Translations under genes and position numbers: made by a program
Notes under the pieces: generated by a model
What the model saw: only the letters and a program-made list of their open reading frames with translations
What the model was told of the DNA's origin: nothing
The model's database searches: none
NCBI RefSeq assembly: GCF_000247995.1
Contig: NZ_BAFE01000030.1
Coordinates: 16,197-80,196, forward strand
Direction of reading: 5' to 3'
Origin: Mobilicoccus pelagius NBRC 104925
GTDB lineage: Bacteria > Actinomycetota > Actinomycetes > Actinomycetales > Dermatophilaceae
Length of the DNA: 64,000 nt
In this document: piece after piece, positions 26,977-38,971 of the stretch
Layout: every line of letters begins with the position of its first letter
How positions within the stretch are numbered: position 1 is the first letter of the stretch

Positions 26977-27669
26977 TCAGACGCGACGCACGTCGGCGAA
27001 CAGCGTGACGCCGGGGAGGTTCTTGACCGGCAGGTAGCGCTCGGCGGTGACGATGGTGCGAAGGCCGAGGTTGACGATCGGGTTCAACTTCTCGAGGTCG
27101 CTGCCGCTGCTCTTCTTGCGGCGCATCGCGACGACGGGGCGCAGGAGCACGTTCCACGACGTCATCGAACGGAGCTCGAAACCGGGGCGGTCGAGGAGTG
27201 CCGTGAGGGTCTCGCGGGTGTAGCGGCGCAGATGGTCGACGGCGACATCGTGCTCACTCCACAGCTTGGGGTCGCAGGGGACGGCGACGAGGAACCGGCC
27301 GTGGGGGCGCAGGACGCGCATGACCTCCTCGACGGTGCCCTCGTCGTCGGCGATGTGCTCGAGGACGTCGTACGCGACGACGAGGTCGACGGACTCGTCG
27401 GCGAGGGGGAGGCGGCTGGCGTCGGCGCGGATGACCGACAGGCCGCGTTCGGCGGCGACCTCGGCACCGGGGGCGCCGTACTCGAGCGGGATGGCCTTCC
27501 AGCCCATCTCGCGCAGAACGCGGGAGTTGCCACCGCCGGCGGCGCCGATGTCGAGGGCGGTGCCCGGCGTCATCCCCCTGAGGGAGGAGGCCAGGATGTG
27601 GCGCCGCTCGCGGTACCACCAGTGGTCCTCCTCGAGTGCCGCGAGCTTACGGACCTCGGTGGCTTCCAT
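26977..27669 (-). CDS. Class I SAM-dependent methyltransferase
   Basis: 230 residues of the UbiE/methyltransferase-11 type. SAM-binding motif I is ALDIGAAGGGNSRVL (near residues 38-52), the acidic post-I segment is PLEYG, motif II is VVAYDVLEHIADDEG (near 97-111) and motif III is LRPHGRFLVAVPCD. The N-terminal EEDHWWYRERRHIL is seen in methyltransferases linked to glycan or lipid glycosylation loci. Together with the neighbouring GT2 gene this suggests modification of a polyprenyl-linked sugar, but the substrate is inferred from context only. It ends 43 bp after proA. Confidence 0.83.
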   Translation of the reverse strand: MEATEVRKLAALEEDHWWYRERRHILASSLRGMTPGTALDIGAAGGGNSRVLREMGWKAIPLEYGAPGAEVAAERGLSVIRADASRLPLADESVDLVVAYDVLEHIADDEGTVEEVMRVLRPHGRFLVAVPCDPKLWSEHDVAVDHLRRYTRETLTALLDRPGFELRSMTSWNVLLRPVVAMRRKKSSGSDLEKLNPIVNLGLRTIVTAERYLPVKNLPGVTLFADVRRV

Positions 27670-27712
27670 CGCTACGTCTTCCTCACTGCCTGTTCCGGGG
27701 GGACGTCCGACT

Positions 27713-29044
27713 CTACCGCGCCGCGTGGGGCGCGGCGGCGTCGGTCGGGTCGTCGTCGCCGCGGGTCTGGCCGTCGCCCTCGACGATCCACGTCGTCGTC
27801 GTGAGTTCGGGCAGGGCCATGGGTCCGCGGGCGTGAAGCTTCTGGGTGCTGATACCGATCTCGGCGCCGAAGCCGAACTCGCTGCCGTCGGTGAACCGGG
27901 TGGAGGCGTTGACGACGACGACGGCGGCGCCGACCTCGCCCGTCCAGCGACGGGCGGCGGCGCGGTCCTCGGTGACGATCGCCTCCGTGTGGCCGGTCGT
28001 GTACCGACGCACGTGGTCGAGCGCGGCGTCGAGGGAGTCGACGACGGCGATGGTCATCTCCAGGCCGTGGAACTCGGTGTCGTAGAGCTCTTCGGTGGCG
28101 GGCTCGACGGGCACGTCGCCGGCATGGGCACGGGTGGTGTCGTCCCCGTGGAGACGGACGCCGCGCGCGTGGAGGTCGGCGAGCAGCACGGGGAGGAGGG
28201 AGTCGGCGAGGTCGGCGTGGACGAGGAGGGTCTCGGCGGCGTTGCAGACGCTGGGCCGGTGGGTCTTCGCGTCGACGACGATGCGGCGCGCCTTGGCGTG
28301 GTCGGCGGCGGCGTCGACGTAGACGTGGCAGTTTCCGCTGCCGGTCTCGATGACGGGGACGATCGACTCGCGCACGACGGTGGCGATGAGGCCGGCTCCC
28401 CCGCGCGGGATGATGACGTCGACGAGCCCGTGGGCGCGCATGAGGGCGCGTGCGGCCTCGCGCCCGCCGTCGTCGACGGAGGCGACGGCGTCCTGCGGCA
28501 GGCCCTGCTCGGCGAGCACCCGACGGACGACTCCGACGAGGGCTGCGTTGCTGCGGGCCGCGGCCGACCCGCCGCGCAGGAGCACGGAGTTGCCGCTCTT
28601 GAGCGCGAGCGCGGCGGCATCGACGGTGACGTTGGGGCGGGCCTCGTAGATCATCCCGACGACGCCCATGGGCACCCGCACCTGGCGGATCTGCAGGCCG
28701 TTGGGCAGGGTCGATCCGCGTACGACGTCTCCGACGGGGTCGGGCAGCGCGGCGACGTCCCGCACCGCCTGGGCGATCGCTGCGAGGCGCGACTCGTCGA
28801 GACGCAGCCGGTCGAGGAGGGACTCGGGTGATCCGATCTCGCGACCGGCGGCGAGGTCGGCCCCGTTCGCGGGCAGCACCTCCGCCGCCGAGGTGTCGAG
28901 GGCGTCGGCGAGGGCGTGGAGCACGGCGTCCTTGCGGGCCCGGGTGAGTCCGGCGAGGACGCGGCCCGCCTCTCCCGCGAGGCGGGCGCGGCGTTCGACC
29001 TCGGCGGTCACGGCGGCATCCACGGGCGTCGTCTCGTCGGTCAT
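27713..29044 (-). CDS. proA: ProA, gamma-glutamyl phosphate reductase
   Basis: 443-residue NADPH-dependent enzyme giving glutamate semialdehyde for proline synthesis. Family motifs: [27 protein letters not shown], the catalytic Cys in [14 protein letters not shown], and [17 protein letters not shown] near the end. The C-terminal 25 residues are an Asp/Ala-rich extension. ProB is encoded nearby (29,665-30,792) with one GNAT gene between them, so the pathway pair is intact though not directly adjacent. Confidence 0.95.
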   Translation of the reverse strand: MTDETTPVDAAVTAEVERRARLAGEAGRVLAGLTRARKDAVLHALADALDTSAAEVLPANGADLAAGREIGSPESLLDRLRLDESRLAAIAQAVRDVAALPDPVGDVVRGSTLPNGLQIRQVRVPMGVVGMIYEARPNVTVDAAALALKSGNSVLLRGGSAAARSNAALVGVVRRVLAEQGLPQDAVASVDDGGREAARALMRAHGLVDVIIPRGGAGLIATVVRESIVPVIETGSGNCHVYVDAAADHAKARRIVVDAKTHRPSVCNAAETLLVHADLADSLLPVLLADLHARGVRLHGDDTTRAHAGDVPVEPATEELYDTEFHGLEMTIAVVDSLDAALDHVRRYTTGHTEAIVTEDRAAARRWTGEVGAAVVVVNASTRFTDGSEFGFGAEIGISTQKLHARGPMALPELTTTTWIVEGDGQTRGDDDPTDAAAPHAAR

Positions 29045-29083
29045 TCCTCGTCGTCCTTCGTGTCGGGCGTGCGGTGGGGCCGG

Positions 29084-29590
29084 TCAATCGTCGGTGTCGA
29101 TGCGCCGGATGAGGCGCGTCATGTACGGGCGGAACCCGTTCTTCGTGATGAGGCCCATGGCCTCCTCGTTGGTCGAGAGGGTCTCGATGCAGCAGTAGGA
29201 GATCTCGCGGCGTTCGAGTTCGCGACGGCACTGGTTGAGGAGCTGGTTGCCGATGCCCTGGCCGCGGTGGTCGGGGTGGACGACGAGCGTCTCGATCAGG
29301 CCGATGGCGTCGCCGAGGTTCATGACGGCGCCGGACTCGACGAACCGCATCGCGGCGTATCCGAGGAGACCCGCGTCGGGGTCGGCCTCATCGGCGGCGA
29401 GGTAGACGACCCCGTCCCCGTCGTTGATCCACGACAGGTACTCCTGGTGGCGGAGCTGCCAGGCCTCCTGGGGGTCACGCACCGGCCAGTCGCCGGCGGT
29501 GTACTCCTGGTAGCGCTGGAGGAGAAGCTTCCACAGCGGCTTGACGCGGGTGAGGTCCCGCACGTGGGCACGCTGGATTCGAACGGTCAT
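29084..29590 (-). CDS. GNAT-family N-acetyltransferase
   Basis: 168 residues. The acetyl-CoA-binding motif A reads IETLVVHPDHRGQGIGNQLL, and the last strand is TLSTNEEAMGLITKNGFRP, both typical of GNAT enzymes. The substrate is unknown; its place between proB and proA does not imply a role in proline synthesis. The ATG (MTVRIQRAH) is chosen because the GNAT fold begins there; the frame is open 26 codons further upstream. Confidence 0.82.
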   Translation of the reverse strand: MTVRIQRAHVRDLTRVKPLWKLLLQRYQEYTAGDWPVRDPQEAWQLRHQEYLSWINDGDGVVYLAADEADPDAGLLGYAAMRFVESGAVMNLGDAIGLIETLVVHPDHRGQGIGNQLLNQCRRELERREISYCCIETLSTNEEAMGLITKNGFRPYMTRLIRRIDTDD

Positions 29591-29664
29591 GCCCAGACGG
29601 TAGCGAGGTCGGGTGCCCGGCGGCGACACGGGACCCCGGGCAGGGCGGGGCGGGGCGCAATCGT

Positions 29665-30792
29665 TCACACGAGGACGAGGTGGTCACGGTGGACGATCTC
29701 GCGGGCGTACTCACCGCCGAACACGTCGGCGATCCACGTCGTGGATCGGCCCAGCAGGCGCGGGAGTTCATCGCTGCCGTAGGCGACGAGGCCGCGGGCG
29801 ACGCCGATACCGCGGCGGTCGACGACCTCGACGGGGGCACCCTCGTCGAAGGAGCCCTCGACTCGGACGATCCCGGCGGGCAGCAGGGAGGCACCACGGC
29901 CGCGGAGCGCGCGGACGGCGCCGTCGTCGACGACGAGTCTCCCGGCGGGGTCGCTCGCGTGGGCGAGCCACAGCATGCGGGAGGCGGGGCGGGTGCCGGT
30001 GGGGAGGAAGACGGTGCCGGCGTCGCGGCCGGTGAGGGCGTCGACGATCTGGTCGGCGCTCGTGAGGAGGGTCGTCACGCCCGCGCCGGTGGCGATGCGG
30101 GCGGCCTCGACCTTGGTCACCATCCCGCCCGTGCCGACCTTGGACCCCGTGCCGCCGAGGCGCACCTCGGCGAGGTCCTCCTGGCGTCGGACGAGCGGGA
30201 TGCGGACGGATCCGGCCTCGCTCGGCGGGCCGTCGTAGAGCCCGTCGACGTCGGTGAGCAGCAGCAGCGCGTCGGCCCGGGTGAGGTGGGCGACGAGGGC
30301 GGCGAGACGGTCGTTGTCGCCGAAGCCGATCTCGTCGGTGGCGACGGCGTCGTTCTCGTTGACGACGGGCACGACGCCGAGACGCAGCAGGCGGCCGACG
30401 GCGCGGCGGGCGTTGCCGTAGTTCTGTCGGCGGATGAGGTCGTCGGCGGTGAGGAGGAGCTGCCCGACTGTGAGCCCGTGGGCGCCGAACGCGGCGGTGT
30501 AGGCCGCGATGAGCGCGCCCTGCCCGACGCTCGCAGCGGCCTGTTGCGTCGCAAGGTCGTTGGGGCGCGTCGTGTGACCGAGCGGGACGATGCCGGCGGC
30601 GATGGCGCCGGAGGAGACGAGGACGACGTCGGACCCGGCGAGGCGGCGCGCGGCGAGGGCGTCCGCGAGGGCCGTGAGGCGGGCGACGTCGAGGACACCC
30701 TCGGGGGTCGTCAGCGAACTCGACCCGACCTTGACGACGACGGTCCGTGCCTCCCGCACCCGCGCCCGCGCGGCCTCCAACGCATCACTCAC
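29665..30792 (-). CDS. proB: ProB, glutamate 5-kinase with PUA domain
   Basis: 375-residue kinase for the first step of proline synthesis. The amino-acid kinase domain shows VVVKVGSSSLT, LVSSGAIAAG, VVNENDAVATDEIGFGDND and GTGGMVTKVEAA. A C-terminal PUA domain (about 285-375) is present, giving full length for the family. The GTG start (VSDALEAAR) is selected because the kinase motif begins 18 residues later; the longer open frame is a shadow. Obg, an unrecognised gene, proB, GNAT and proA run in one direction. Confidence 0.94.
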   Translation of the reverse strand: MSDALEAARARVREARTVVVKVGSSSLTTPEGVLDVARLTALADALAARRLAGSDVVLVSSGAIAAGIVPLGHTTRPNDLATQQAAASVGQGALIAAYTAAFGAHGLTVGQLLLTADDLIRRQNYGNARRAVGRLLRLGVVPVVNENDAVATDEIGFGDNDRLAALVAHLTRADALLLLTDVDGLYDGPPSEAGSVRIPLVRRQEDLAEVRLGGTGSKVGTGGMVTKVEAARIATGAGVTTLLTSADQIVDALTGRDAGTVFLPTGTRPASRMLWLAHASDPAGRLVVDDGAVRALRGRGASLLPAGIVRVEGSFDEGAPVEVVDRRGIGVARGLVAYGSDELPRLLGRSTTWIADVFGGEYAREIVHRDHLVLV

Positions 30793-30850
30793 GTCTGCGA
30801 GAGTACCGGCCGCGCAGGTCGGCCCGAGCGACGTGTTCGCGCGCGCCGTC

Positions 30851-31282
30851 TCACATGGCGATGTCGATGCGGCCCGAGGCGCGGGACTCGACGAAGGCCA
30901 TCGCCCGCTTGAGCAGGGCGCCGGCGAAGGGATTGGCCTCGCCGAGGCCGAGGAGCCGACGGTGGGTGCGGGAGAGGTAGTCGAGGTCGACCTCGCGCCC
31001 GGCGGGCAGACGACCGTTGTGACGGTCGGCGAGGATCTGCAACGCGAACGCCGACAGATCGTTCGGGTGGAGGATCTCGACGTTCTCGCCGGTGACGGCG
31101 CGGATGAGCGCCCGGTCGAGGACGGAGAACCCCACTCCACCTGCGTAGGCGACGTGGCCGCCCCACTGGAGGCGCGGGTCCTCCTTGGCCTTGCCCGTGT
31201 TGGTCGCGGTGGCTCCCGGCGACGGGGAGGCGACCACGGGAACCGCCGGCGGTATGGGCATGCGCAGGTCGAGCACGATCAT
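30851..31282 (-). CDS. Unrecognised 143-residue protein
   Basis: I do not recognise this protein. It has a clear AGGGAGG about 7 nt before the ATG and strong GC-third-position bias, so it is likely a real gene. Residues 1-40 are Pro/Ala-rich (MRMPIPPAVPVVASPSPG-like); residues 40-143 look like a compact mixed alpha/beta domain with WGGHVAYAGGVGFSVLDR, GENVEILHPNDLSAFALQIL and LLKRAMAFVESRASGRI. No signal peptide or membrane helix is evident. It sits 58 bp upstream of proB and 146 bp downstream of obgE in the same direction. A role cannot be assigned. Confidence 0.65.
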   Translation of the reverse strand: MIVLDLRMPIPPAVPVVASPSPGATATNTGKAKEDPRLQWGGHVAYAGGVGFSVLDRALIRAVTGENVEILHPNDLSAFALQILADRHNGRLPAGREVDLDYLSRTHRRLLGLGEANPFAGALLKRAMAFVESRASGRIDIAM

Positions 31283-31428
31283 CGTGGGCCTCCCTTCGTC
31301 TCACGCTCGTGGTGGACCGCGGCGGGGAGGGGAACCGGCGTGGCTTCGGCGTATGGCCAGGGTAGACGCGGGTGGCCCGCCGCCGAAGGGCACGTTGTAC
31401 TCATCGACGGCGGGCTCCCGTGGGTGGG

Positions 31429-34023
<2,595 letters not shown>

Positions 34024-34027
<4 letters not shown>

Positions 34028-35442
34028 GAGCGGTGCTCCTTCGTGTCGTGGCCGGGTGCGGTGCGCTCGTCCGACCCGCCTGCGTCGCGCAACCGCTGCA
34101 CGACCTCGGCGAGGGCCTCACGGCCGCCCACGTTGCCCGGGAAGACGACGTACGGCACGCCGAGGACGTCGGCGGGTGCGTCGGTCGCGGTGAACATGCT
34201 GATCTGCCCGGCGTAGAACTGCCCTGCGACCCGCGCCCGGCGGATCTCCAGTCCCGATGCGGCGACCTCGTGGGACGTGATGCCGCCCTTGGCGACGACC
34301 CACGCGGGCCGGGCGCCGCGGATGCCTCGGGCGACGGCCACGACGGCGTCGGACACGCGCCGCGCGATCGCGAGGGACTCCTGCTTGCTGTCGGTCTTGA
34401 CGAGGTCACGGCTCGTGTAGACCACGCAGTCGCTGCTCACCAGCGCAGCGCTGATGCCGTCGACGGTCTCGCGGACGTGGTCCGCACGGGTGTCGTCGTC
34501 GAGCAACCGCGGCACCTGCAGTTCGAACTCCGTGAGCGATGCCCCACGGCCGCCCCCACGTTCCTGCAGCACCTCCAGCTGCCTGCTGGTCAGGCCGACG
34601 TGCGAGCCGACGACGACGACCCCGTGGGGCGCACGCTCTCCGCTCGTCCTGATGCCCTCGGGCCCGAGGACGGTGGCGCCCGACTGACCGGCGAGCGACC
34701 GCACGAAGGACGGGCCGCACCGGGTGACGAACACGCGCCCCTCGGCTTCGAGACGGGCCATGGCCTCCGCGACGACGTCCATGTCGGCGTAGTCGGTGGC
34801 GTTCACGACGACCCAGGTTCGACCCCGGGCGCCGCGGAGCACCTCGGTCACCCGGTCCACGCCGCCTTCACGGATGTCGGCCAGGCTCACGGAGAGGCAC
34901 TCCTCCGCTCGGACCGCGCCGTCGGAACGCTCCTCGAGGAACTCCCGCAGGTTCGATCGGCCGTATCCGAAGGTGGCGTCCTGGGCGAAGTCGGTGTCCT
35001 CGACGCGGGTCGGCACGCCGTCGACCGTGGCGTAGTGGACGTCGTCCTTCGTGAAGCGTCCGGCCTCGATCATCGCGGGGCAGAACACGAACGCGTCCAC
35101 CTCGATGCCGTGCTCGGCGAGCGCGTCGGCGACGGCGGTCGGTTCGGCGATGACGTGCCCGCGCAGCGTGGAGTCCGAGCGGGAGACGACATGGAGCCCC
35201 GCCAGGGCGCCCCTGTCGGCGAGCAGGTCGACCACGCCACCGACGACGCGCCGGTTGAGGGCCTCCGCGTCGGCCTCGTCGAGGGCGCGGGAGTTGGTGA
35301 GGACGAAACAGGTACTGCCGGCCTCTGCGAGCACCTGGGCCGGGATGGCAGGGTCGGTGTCGAAGGCCACCTCGACCCCGGCCACGCACTGCGAACCCGT
35401 CGGGTCGTCGTCGAGGACGAGTAGACGTCGCTCGCTCGTCAT
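34024..35442 (-). CDS. otnK: DUF1537 four-carbon acid sugar kinase (OtnK-like)
   Basis: 472 residues of the DUF1537 family, known kinases for four-carbon sugar acids. The N-terminal domain starts LLVLDDDPTGSQCVAG and contains SRSDSTLRGH; the C-terminal nucleotide domain contains VVVVGSHVGLTSRQLE, AKGGITSHEVA and the final GVPYVVFPGNVGG. The expected reaction is ATP-dependent phosphorylation of 3-oxo-tetronate. Both gene ends overlap partners by ATGA (permease upstream, dehydrogenase downstream), so the three are translated together. The exact stereochemistry of its substrate cannot be read from sequence. Confidence 0.85.
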
Positions 35443-36824
35443 GCCGCCACCCCCAGCACGAGCCATAGGAGGGAGGCGACCACGAGGCCCACGACCGACA
35501 TCACGGTCGTCACCAGGGAGTACGACTTCAACGCGTCGACCGTCGAGACCTGGTAGTAGCGGCTCCACACCCAGAACAGGGAGTCGTTGACGTGACTGAA
35601 CGCCATCGAGCCCGCACCGACCGTGACGGTGAGCAGCGCGATCTGCGCGGGGTTGAGGCCGAGGGTGGCGATCATGGGTGCGACCAGCGGCGCGGTCGTC
35701 AGCGCCGCGACGGTGGCGGAGCCCTGGGCGGCGCGGATGAACGCCGCCAACAGCCAGGCCAGGAGGAGCACCGGAAGCCCGGTCGAGATGAGCAGGTCGG
35801 CGACGGCCTTGGCGACGCCGGTCTCGCGGAGGACGGCACCGAAGGTTCCACCCGCACCGGTGATGAGGATGACGGCGGCGGTGGCGGGAAGTGCCGAGGA
35901 GACGACGTCCTCCACCCGCTTCGCGTTCCAGCCGCGCGCGAAGCCGAGGGTGACGATCGCGAAGACCACGCCGATGAACAAGGCCATCGGGGAGTCGCCG
36001 ACGAACCCGAGGAACGACCGCACGCCGTTGCCCTTCGGCAGGGTCAGCGCCGAGACGGTGCCGCCCATGATGAGCAGCAGCGGCAGGACGATCGCGGCGA
36101 GGACGAGGGCCACCGACGGTTCCTTGCCGGTGTCCCTGAGTTCGTCGTGATCCGAGCTGGTCGTGCCCGCCGGGGCCGAGCCGAGCCCGGGGACCGGCGA
36201 GAACACGCGCTTCGCCACCACACCGGAGAGCACCTGCCCGACGAGCCACATGACGAGGGCGGGGACGAGACCGATGAGCAGGACGAGACCGACATCCGCA
36301 CCGATCATCTCCGAGGCGCCGACGATGCCGGGGTGGGGCGGCAGCACGACGTGCACGGTGAGGAGCGCGGCCACGGTCGGCAACGCGTAGGCGAGCATGT
36401 TGACCTTGGAGCCGGGCATGCGGCGGGCCACGGCCAGGACGATGGGCACGAGGACGATCGTCGCGACGTCGACGAACACGGGGATGCCGAAGAGGAACGA
36501 CGCCGCGCCCAGAGCCCACGGGGCGCGCTTCTCGCCGAAGGCGTCGCCGAGCTTGCGGGCCAGGACCTCGGCTCCGCCGGAGACCTCGACGATGCGCCCG
36601 AGCATCGCCCCCAGGGTGACGATGAGCGCGACTCCACCGAGCGTCGCACCCATGCCGTCCTTGAGCAGGGGGACGATCTCGTCGAGCGGGATGCCCGCGA
36701 CCAGGGCGAGCGCGGTGGCGACGAACAGCAACGCGAGGAACGGGTGCGTCCTGCCCTTGATGATGAGTCCGAGGATCACCAGGACGGAGGCGAGTCCGAG
36801 AAGGACGAGAACGGTGGGGGTCAT
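35439..36824 (-). CDS. GntP-family sugar-acid permease
   Basis: 461-residue membrane protein with about 12 helices of the gluconate:H+ symporter (GntP) family. Signatures include GMGATLGGVALIVTLGAMLG, FLFGIPVFVDVATIVLVPI, VLPPHPGIVGA and the C-terminal NDSLFWVWSRYYQVS. Neighbouring threonate/erythronate enzymes suggest it imports four-carbon sugar acids rather than gluconate. It is the first gene of the minus-strand operon; its start lies 256 bp from divergent denD. Confidence 0.85.
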   Translation of the reverse strand: MTPTVLVLLGLASVLVILGLIIKGRTHPFLALLFVATALALVAGIPLDEIVPLLKDGMGATLGGVALIVTLGAMLGRIVEVSGGAEVLARKLGDAFGEKRAPWALGAASFLFGIPVFVDVATIVLVPIVLAVARRMPGSKVNMLAYALPTVAALLTVHVVLPPHPGIVGASEMIGADVGLVLLIGLVPALVMWLVGQVLSGVVAKRVFSPVPGLGSAPAGTTSSDHDELRDTGKEPSVALVLAAIVLPLLLIMGGTVSALTLPKGNGVRSFLGFVGDSPMALFIGVVFAIVTLGFARGWNAKRVEDVVSSALPATAAVILITGAGGTFGAVLRETGVAKAVADLLISTGLPVLLLAWLLAAFIRAAQGSATVAALTTAPLVAPMIATLGLNPAQIALLTVTVGAGSMAFSHVNDSLFWVWSRYYQVSTVDALKSYSLVTTVMSVVGLVVASLLWLVLGVAA

Positions 36825-36937
36825 ACGGATCCTCGTTGATCGTGTGTGACGCGGCAGACGGGTGGGTGGCCCCGCCAGGGACGTTCCCCGGGGCGGATGT
36901 CCGCCAATCTAGTGGGGTGGGGTGCCCCTCGGACGGT

Positions 36938-36945
36938 TGTCGACA
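36938..36945. promoter_or_regulatory. Palindrome between sugar-acid permease and denD
   Basis: TGTCGACA, an 8-bp perfect palindrome, lies in the 256-bp divergent region (36825-37080). GntR/FadR-type regulators often bind similar cores, and no regulator gene is adjacent. This is a weak candidate: short palindromes are expected by chance in such DNA. Confidence 0.2.
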
Positions 36946-37080
36946 CGATGCGGCCGATCCCCCGCGTGTCTCGTCCTGCCGAAACCGCACCCGCCCGCTC
37001 CGACGTGGGTTTCAATCGGTTCCACCGGCCGACCCGGCCGTCTCGCCAGGCCCCCTCACCCCCCGATGGAGGAGTCACCG

Positions 37081-38055
37081 ATGCACATCGTCGTCACCGG
37101 AGGTGCCGGGTTTCTCGGCACCCTGCTCACCCGGCGTCTGCTCGACCTCGCGGACGCGGGGGACGTGGACCTCCAGCGCATCACGTCGCTCGACCTCGCC
37201 CCCAGCCGTGTCGAGGACGCGCGCGTCGCCTCGGTGGTGGGGGCGATCACCGACCCGACGATCGTCGCGGAGGCCCTCGGCGACGGCGTGGGCGCGGTCT
37301 ATCACCTCGCGGCGGAGCTGTCCGGCGGTTCGGAGGCGGACTTCGACGCCGCGATGAGCGTCAACGTCGACGGCACCCGAACGCTGTTGGAGGCCGCGCG
37401 GCGGGCCGGATCCCAGGGGCGACCGGTGCGGTTCGTCTTCACCTCCAGCCTCGCCGTCTTCGGCGGGCAGATGCCCGACGTGGTGCCGAGTCACTGGGCC
37501 ACGCAGCCCGATTCGACGTACGGCGCCACCAAGGCGATCGGCGAGATCCTCGTCAACGAGTACACGCGCAAGGGCTACGTCGACGGTCTCGTGTGCCGTC
37601 TTCCGACGATCTCGGTGCGCCCCGGCCTGCCCAACTCGGCGGCGTCGAGTTTCGCGAGCGGAATCATCCGCGAGCCGCTGTCCGGGGTGGCCTCCCAGGT
37701 GCCGGTGCCCCACGACACGCGCATGTGGCTGTCCTCGCCGCGCACGGTCGTGACCAACCTCGCGCACGCGCTCACCCTGGACTCCGCGTCGCTTCCCCGT
37801 TGGCGGGTGCTCGATCTGCCGGGCATCACCGTGACCGTCGGCGAGATGCTCGACTCACTGGAGCGCGTCGGCGGCGCGGAGGCTCGAGCGCTGGTGACCG
37901 ACGCGCCGGACGACCGGGTCGCCGCCATCGTCACGAGCTGGCCGGGCGCGTTCGACGTCACGACGGCCACGGCTCTCGGGTTCGCCCAGGACACGTCCTT
38001 CGACGACGCCGTGGCCCAGTACCGCGACGACGTCGCGCTGCCCCCCGCACGCTGA
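37081..38055 (+). CDS. denD: DenD-like D-erythronate dehydrogenase (extended SDR)
   Basis: 324-residue extended short-chain dehydrogenase. NAD-binding motif is VVTGGAGFLGTLLTRRLL (residues 4-21), the catalytic Tyr/Lys motif is TYGATKAIGE, and YHLAAELSGGSEADFD and CRLPTISVRPG are characteristic of the DenD group. The expected reaction is oxidation of D-erythronate to 2-oxo-tetronate, feeding the same intermediate as LtnD. It is divergent from the permease-kinase-dehydrogenase operon. GGAGGAG lies 9 nt upstream of the ATG. The downstream side has a 22-bp tandem repeat and a strong terminator. Confidence 0.85.
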   Translation: MHIVVTGGAGFLGTLLTRRLLDLADAGDVDLQRITSLDLAPSRVEDARVASVVGAITDPTIVAEALGDGVGAVYHLAAELSGGSEADFDAAMSVNVDGTRTLLEAARRAGSQGRPVRFVFTSSLAVFGGQMPDVVPSHWATQPDSTYGATKAIGEILVNEYTRKGYVDGLVCRLPTISVRPGLPNSAASSFASGIIREPLSGVASQVPVPHDTRMWLSSPRTVVTNLAHALTLDSASLPRWRVLDLPGITVTVGEMLDSLERVGGAEARALVTDAPDDRVAAIVTSWPGAFDVTTATALGFAQDTSFDDAVAQYRDDVALPPAR

Positions 38056-38077
38056 CGGCCGCCCGTACGTCACCCGC

Positions 38078-38121
38078 GGCGGTGAGGGCGTGGATCGCGG
38101 GCGGTGAGGGCGTGGATCGCG
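38078..38121 (+). repeat. 22-bp tandem duplication after denD
   Basis: The 22-bp unit beginning GGCGGTGAGGGCGTGGATCG occurs twice back to back (38078-38099, 38100-38121) and a third copy starts (GGCGG) before diverging. It lies in the 3' flank of denD, between the stop codon and the terminator. No function is evident; it looks like local slippage. Confidence 0.85.
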
Positions 38122-38148
38122 GGCGGAGTGTTCTCGTTCGGACATGCG

Positions 38149-38182
38149 TCAGGGGTAGGGCCCTGGTGGGCCCTACCCCTGA
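38149..38182. terminator. Bidirectional terminator between denD and rpmA
   Basis: A perfect 15-bp inverted repeat (38149-38163 and 38168-38182) with loop TGGT lies between the convergent denD and rpmA stops, 25 bp from the rpmA end. It can terminate both the rplU-rpmA transcript and denD. Confidence 0.85.
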
Positions 38183-38206
38183 TGCGTGTGTCGTGTGTCT
38201 CCTGGG

Positions 38207-38467
38207 TCAGGCGGTCTCGACGAGGTCGATGTTCACGGTCTTGCGGCCGCGCTTGGCGCCGAACCGGACCTCACCGGCGGCCAGGGCGAACAGCGTGTCG
38301 TCCTTGCCACGGCCGACGTTGTCGCCGGGGTGGAAGTGGGTGCCGCGCTGGCGGACGATGATCTCGCCCGCGTTGACGAGCTGACCACCGAAGCGCTTGA
38401 CGCCGAGGAATTGCGGGTTGGAATCGCGCCCGTTCTTGGAGCTGGACGCACCCTTCTTGTGTGCCAT
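38207..38467 (-). CDS. rpmA: Ribosomal protein bL27
   Basis: 86 residues, full length for bL27. The N-terminus [16 protein letters not shown] is the standard start, with no cleavable extension of the Firmicutes type. [20 protein letters not shown] and [17 protein letters not shown] are family-typical. It protrudes toward the peptidyl-transferase centre. It follows rplU by 32 bp. Normally obgE comes next; here a terminator and the sugar-acid genes intervene. Confidence 0.98.
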   Translation of the reverse strand: MAHKKGASSSKNGRDSNPQFLGVKRFGGQLVNAGEIIVRQRGTHFHPGDNVGRGKDDTLFALAAGEVRFGAKRGRKTVNIDLVETA

Positions 38468-38499
38468 GTCGCGTTCTGCCTCTCGCTACGAGCGACGCC

Positions 38500-38808
38500 T
38501 CAGGCGTCGATCCCCGTGATCTTGATCTGCGTCGAGTGCTGACGGTGACCCTGACGCTTCTTGTACCCGGTCTTGTTCTTGTACTTCTGGATCGTGATCT
38601 TCGGGCCCTTGGTGGGCTTCACGATCTCGGCGGAGACCTTGACCTTCGCGAGAGCGGAGGCGTCGGTCGTCACCTTCTCGCCGTCGACGAGGAGGATCGG
38701 GGCGAGCTCGAGGCTGTCGCCGGGGTTGCCCTTCACCTTGTCGATGATGAGGACGTCGCCGACGGACACCTTCTCCTGACGGCCGCCTGCACGGACGATC
38801 GCATACAC
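38500..38808 (-). CDS. rplU: Ribosomal protein bL21
   Basis: 102 residues, full length. [18 protein letters not shown] at the start and [16 protein letters not shown] near the end are diagnostic of bL21. The GTG start has AGGAG 9 nt upstream. Upstream on the same strand (38809-38900) two small GC-rich stem-loops are possible (one with arms CCCGTC/GACGGG around 38854-38867), which might be a leader, but I cannot match them to a known element. Confidence 0.98.
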   Translation of the reverse strand: MYAIVRAGGRQEKVSVGDVLIIDKVKGNPGDSLELAPILLVDGEKVTTDASALAKVKVSAEIVKPTKGPKITIQKYKNKTGYKKRQGHRQHSTQIKITGIDA

Positions 38809-38971
38809 GTGGATGACTCCTGTTGGTCGAACGAAGCACCTCTGAAGAACCGGCCCGTCGAGACGGGACCACCACGCCGCAGGCGGCGGAGGACACGCGA
38901 ATCACGGATCTCGGTGGGCGCACCGACTCTCCAGGGTAGGCGACGCCCCTCCCCCGCTCCAAACCCGCCGG

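Noticed and set aside
37000..37030. GAAACC...GGTTTC-like arms upstream of denD as an operator
   Set aside because: The arms are imperfect and widely spaced, and no regulator is nearby to support them.
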